Shown: positions 48,127 through 49,514 of the stretch, piece after piece
Layout: each line of letters begins with the position of its first letter
Position numbering within the stretch: position 1 is the first letter of the stretch
From: Pseudomonas sp. C2B4
GTDB lineage: Bacteria > Pseudomonadota > Gammaproteobacteria > Pseudomonadales > Pseudomonadaceae
DNA: 49,514 bases
NCBI RefSeq assembly: GCF_013359695.1
Contig: NZ_JABFMU010000049.1
Span: 1 to 49,514 of the forward strand
Direction of reading: 5' to 3'
The notes under the pieces: model-generated
The model's database searches: none
What the model saw: the letters and a program-made list of their open reading frames with translations, nothing else
What the model was told of the DNA's origin: nothing
Position numbers and translations under genes: made by a program

Positions 48127-49514
48127 ATGTTCGATCCTGACAAGCTGCTGGCCCTGAACAACACCATCGGCTTGCTGGTAGTCGCCGCCATGAATCCGGA
48201 ACACCCGGATGTCGAAGCGCTGCTCACCGAGTTCCGCCTTTGTCTCAACGACTACGAAGCCTGGGCGGAAAGCTTCTGGACCGGCGGCGCACTGGATGTC
48301 GACCAGGTGTTCAAGGTTGGCAACGACGTTCGCCTGACCTCGCCGAAAGCCTCCACCACCCCCGTCAGTTCCACCGTCGCCATGTGCCCCGCCAGCGGCC
48401 CGCTGACCCTGGTGCATATGTTCGAAGCCGCGCGCTTCGTGCCGATCGGCAATACGCCGGTGATGCTCGAACCCCTGATTTCAGAAGGCCCGGACGGGCC
48501 AACGTTCGGTGAACCGATTTACGACACCATCGGCCCCAGCGGCATCCTCGAAGTCCGCGATTGCTGGCGGGGCAATCGTCACCGCATCACCTTCTTTCCC
48601 AACGTCACCCGTGATCACGTCAAGGCACTTTACGCCTCCTATCAAGGCGTCATCGGCGAGCTTGAAGGTTGGTTGCGCGACGAGTGGACAAGCGAGCTCC
48701 AAGCGCAGTGGGCCGGGTTTTCCACAGCGGATTTCACGCAACGCTACGGCATGCTGCAACGCGCGGATTGGCGCGGCTTCGAGCAATCGCTCAACGGATT
48801 GTGGGACGACGTTAAACAGCTCTATGCCCTGCTCTCGGACCTGCAGGCCAACAGCACCAGGCTCCTTGAATACCTGACCGAAGCCGAACTTGAGGCGCTG
48901 CTGAATGCGTCGACCGAGGCCATCGCCAATCTGTTGCTGGTATTGAGCGACGAGCCGTTGATGTTCATTCATTTGGCTGCATTCACCAGTTGGCTGAAGA
49001 TGTTGCCACCGCAGTACATCGCCGAAGTCGTGGCGGAAATTCGGACGGAGTTGCTGATCAGTTTCCTGCTGGTGTGCTTGACCGGTCCTGCCGGCCTGAA
49101 GCTCGGCTTGAGCACCAGGGTGCTGGGCAAGATCAAGTCCGAGCGTGCCCGGCGCTGGCTGGCTGCGGCGGCCCTGCGATTGGCTCAACTGACAAGCCGC
49201 TCTGATCTGACCGCTCACGCCGGCGCCCTCAAGCCGCTGATGGTCAAGGCCCGAAACGCCCCCCTGAAACCTGCGCCGGCCGTGCCGCTTCGCATCAGTG
49301 CGGCAGGTTCGGCGGATGTTTTGGTGGAAAATCCCGTCGCCATTGCCCGGAACAAAACTGACGCCAAGACACGCCTGAGTCGGCAGGAACCCCACGACGA
49401 CGCCCCGAAGCAAGCCACCAACCCCAACGGCGACAGCGCCGATACCGCCGCCCACACCGCCACCCACGGCTGCCCGGTGTCGCTGGTCAGCGGCGAAGAG
49501 CTGCTGACCCTCAC
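48127..49514 (+). CDS. N-terminal part of a large Rhs-family protein, probable polymorphic toxin (runs off the window)
   Basis: An open frame of 462 codons continues past the window edge with no stop. Residues 1-170 form an unrecognised domain containing many acidic and Phe/Trp residues. A mostly helical region (about 170-300) follows, then a hydrophobic segment near 307-328 (LLISFLLVCLTGPAGLKLG) and a low-complexity Ala/Asp/His linker. The last visible residues, GCPVSLVSGEELLTL, match the entry segment of Rhs repeat proteins. There is no PAAR domain and no classical signal peptide. The ATG at 48127 has only a weak ribosome-binding site. In complete relatives a C-terminal toxin and an adjacent immunity gene follow; neither is visible here. 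Confidence 0.8.
   Translation, partial: MFDPDKLLALNNTIGLLVVAAMNPEHPDVEALLTEFRLCLNDYEAWAESFWTGGALDVDQVFKVGNDVRLTSPKASTTPVSSTVAMCPASGPLTLVHMFEAARFVPIGNTPVMLEPLISEGPDGPTFGEPIYDTIGPSGILEVRDCWRGNRHRITFFPNVTRDHVKALYASYQGVIGELEGWLRDEWTSELQAQWAGFSTADFTQRYGMLQRADWRGFEQSLNGLWDDVKQLYALLSDLQANSTRLLEYLTEAELEALLNASTEAIANLLLVLSDEPLMFIHLAAFTSWLKMLPPQYIAEVVAEIRTELLISFLLVCLTGPAGLKLGLSTRVLGKIKSERARRWLAAAALRLAQLTSRSDLTAHAGALKPLMVKARNAPLKPAPAVPLRISAAGSADVLVENPVAIARNKTDAKTRLSRQEPHDDAPKQATNPNGDSADTAAHTATHGCPVSLVSGEELLTL

Overview
The window is an ordinary-composition, GC-rich, gene-dense stretch of a Pseudomonas chromosome. The best fit is the P. fluorescens group. The evidence is oprF preceded by sigX, cmpX, cfrX and cmaX; a nasS-nasT-nasA nitrate block; rmf with a structured leader; and sixteen intergenic doublets of the REP sequence typical of fluorescent pseudomonads. 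Forty protein genes are supported, one of them running off the right edge. I see no tRNA, rRNA, insertion sequence, prophage or CRISPR array.

Left part (1-13.5 kb): a GntR regulator diverges from a BenE-type permease. Then come yggL, the penicillin-binding protein dacB, a membrane diguanylate cyclase, the rRNA methyltransferase rlmKL, rmf and pyrD. The nitrate block follows (11.7-17.7 kb). nasS and nasT encode a cytoplasmic nitrate sensor and an RNA-binding antiterminator. Just upstream of nasA lie a sigma-54 promoter match, two hexaloop hairpins and a terminator, which is the target expected for NasT. After nasA comes a phosphatase-kinase fusion and cobA, the siroheme enzyme that nitrite reductase needs. 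The reductases themselves are not in the window.

Middle (17.8-27 kb, mostly minus strand): the cell-envelope cluster oprF, sigX, cmpX, cfrX, cmaX, then rraA, an alpha/beta hydrolase and ppsA. The ppsA regulator ppsR diverges from it. Next is a complete 2-methylcitrate (propionate) cluster, prpR(GntR)-prpB-prpC-acnD-prpF-prpD. It carries two palindromic operators at the regulator gene, three REP doublets between its genes and a terminator-like hairpin before prpF.

Right part (36-49.5 kb): a three-gene set combines a periplasmic retropepsin-like protease, a cysteine-free transglutaminase-like/7TM membrane protein and an ATP-grasp ligase of the glutamate-ligase type. pabB, thrH and cysH follow. 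A hydantoin/allantoin unit (NCS1 permease plus racemase) has its own sigma-54 promoter match, a GntR-type operator and a 53-bp dyad upstream. Then come a LysR/SDR divergent pair, a HAD phosphatase and the start of a large Rhs-family protein, probably a polymorphic toxin.

The themes joining the window are nitrogen scavenging (nas genes, hydantoin, and a GntR of the type found beside purine genes), gluconeogenic carbon entry (ppsA, prp) and envelope maintenance. The least understood parts are the retropepsin/7TM/ATP-grasp trio, the kinase-phosphatase in the nitrate operon and the truncated Rhs gene. All family assignments come from reading the sequence and from recalled family knowledge; no database search was run.
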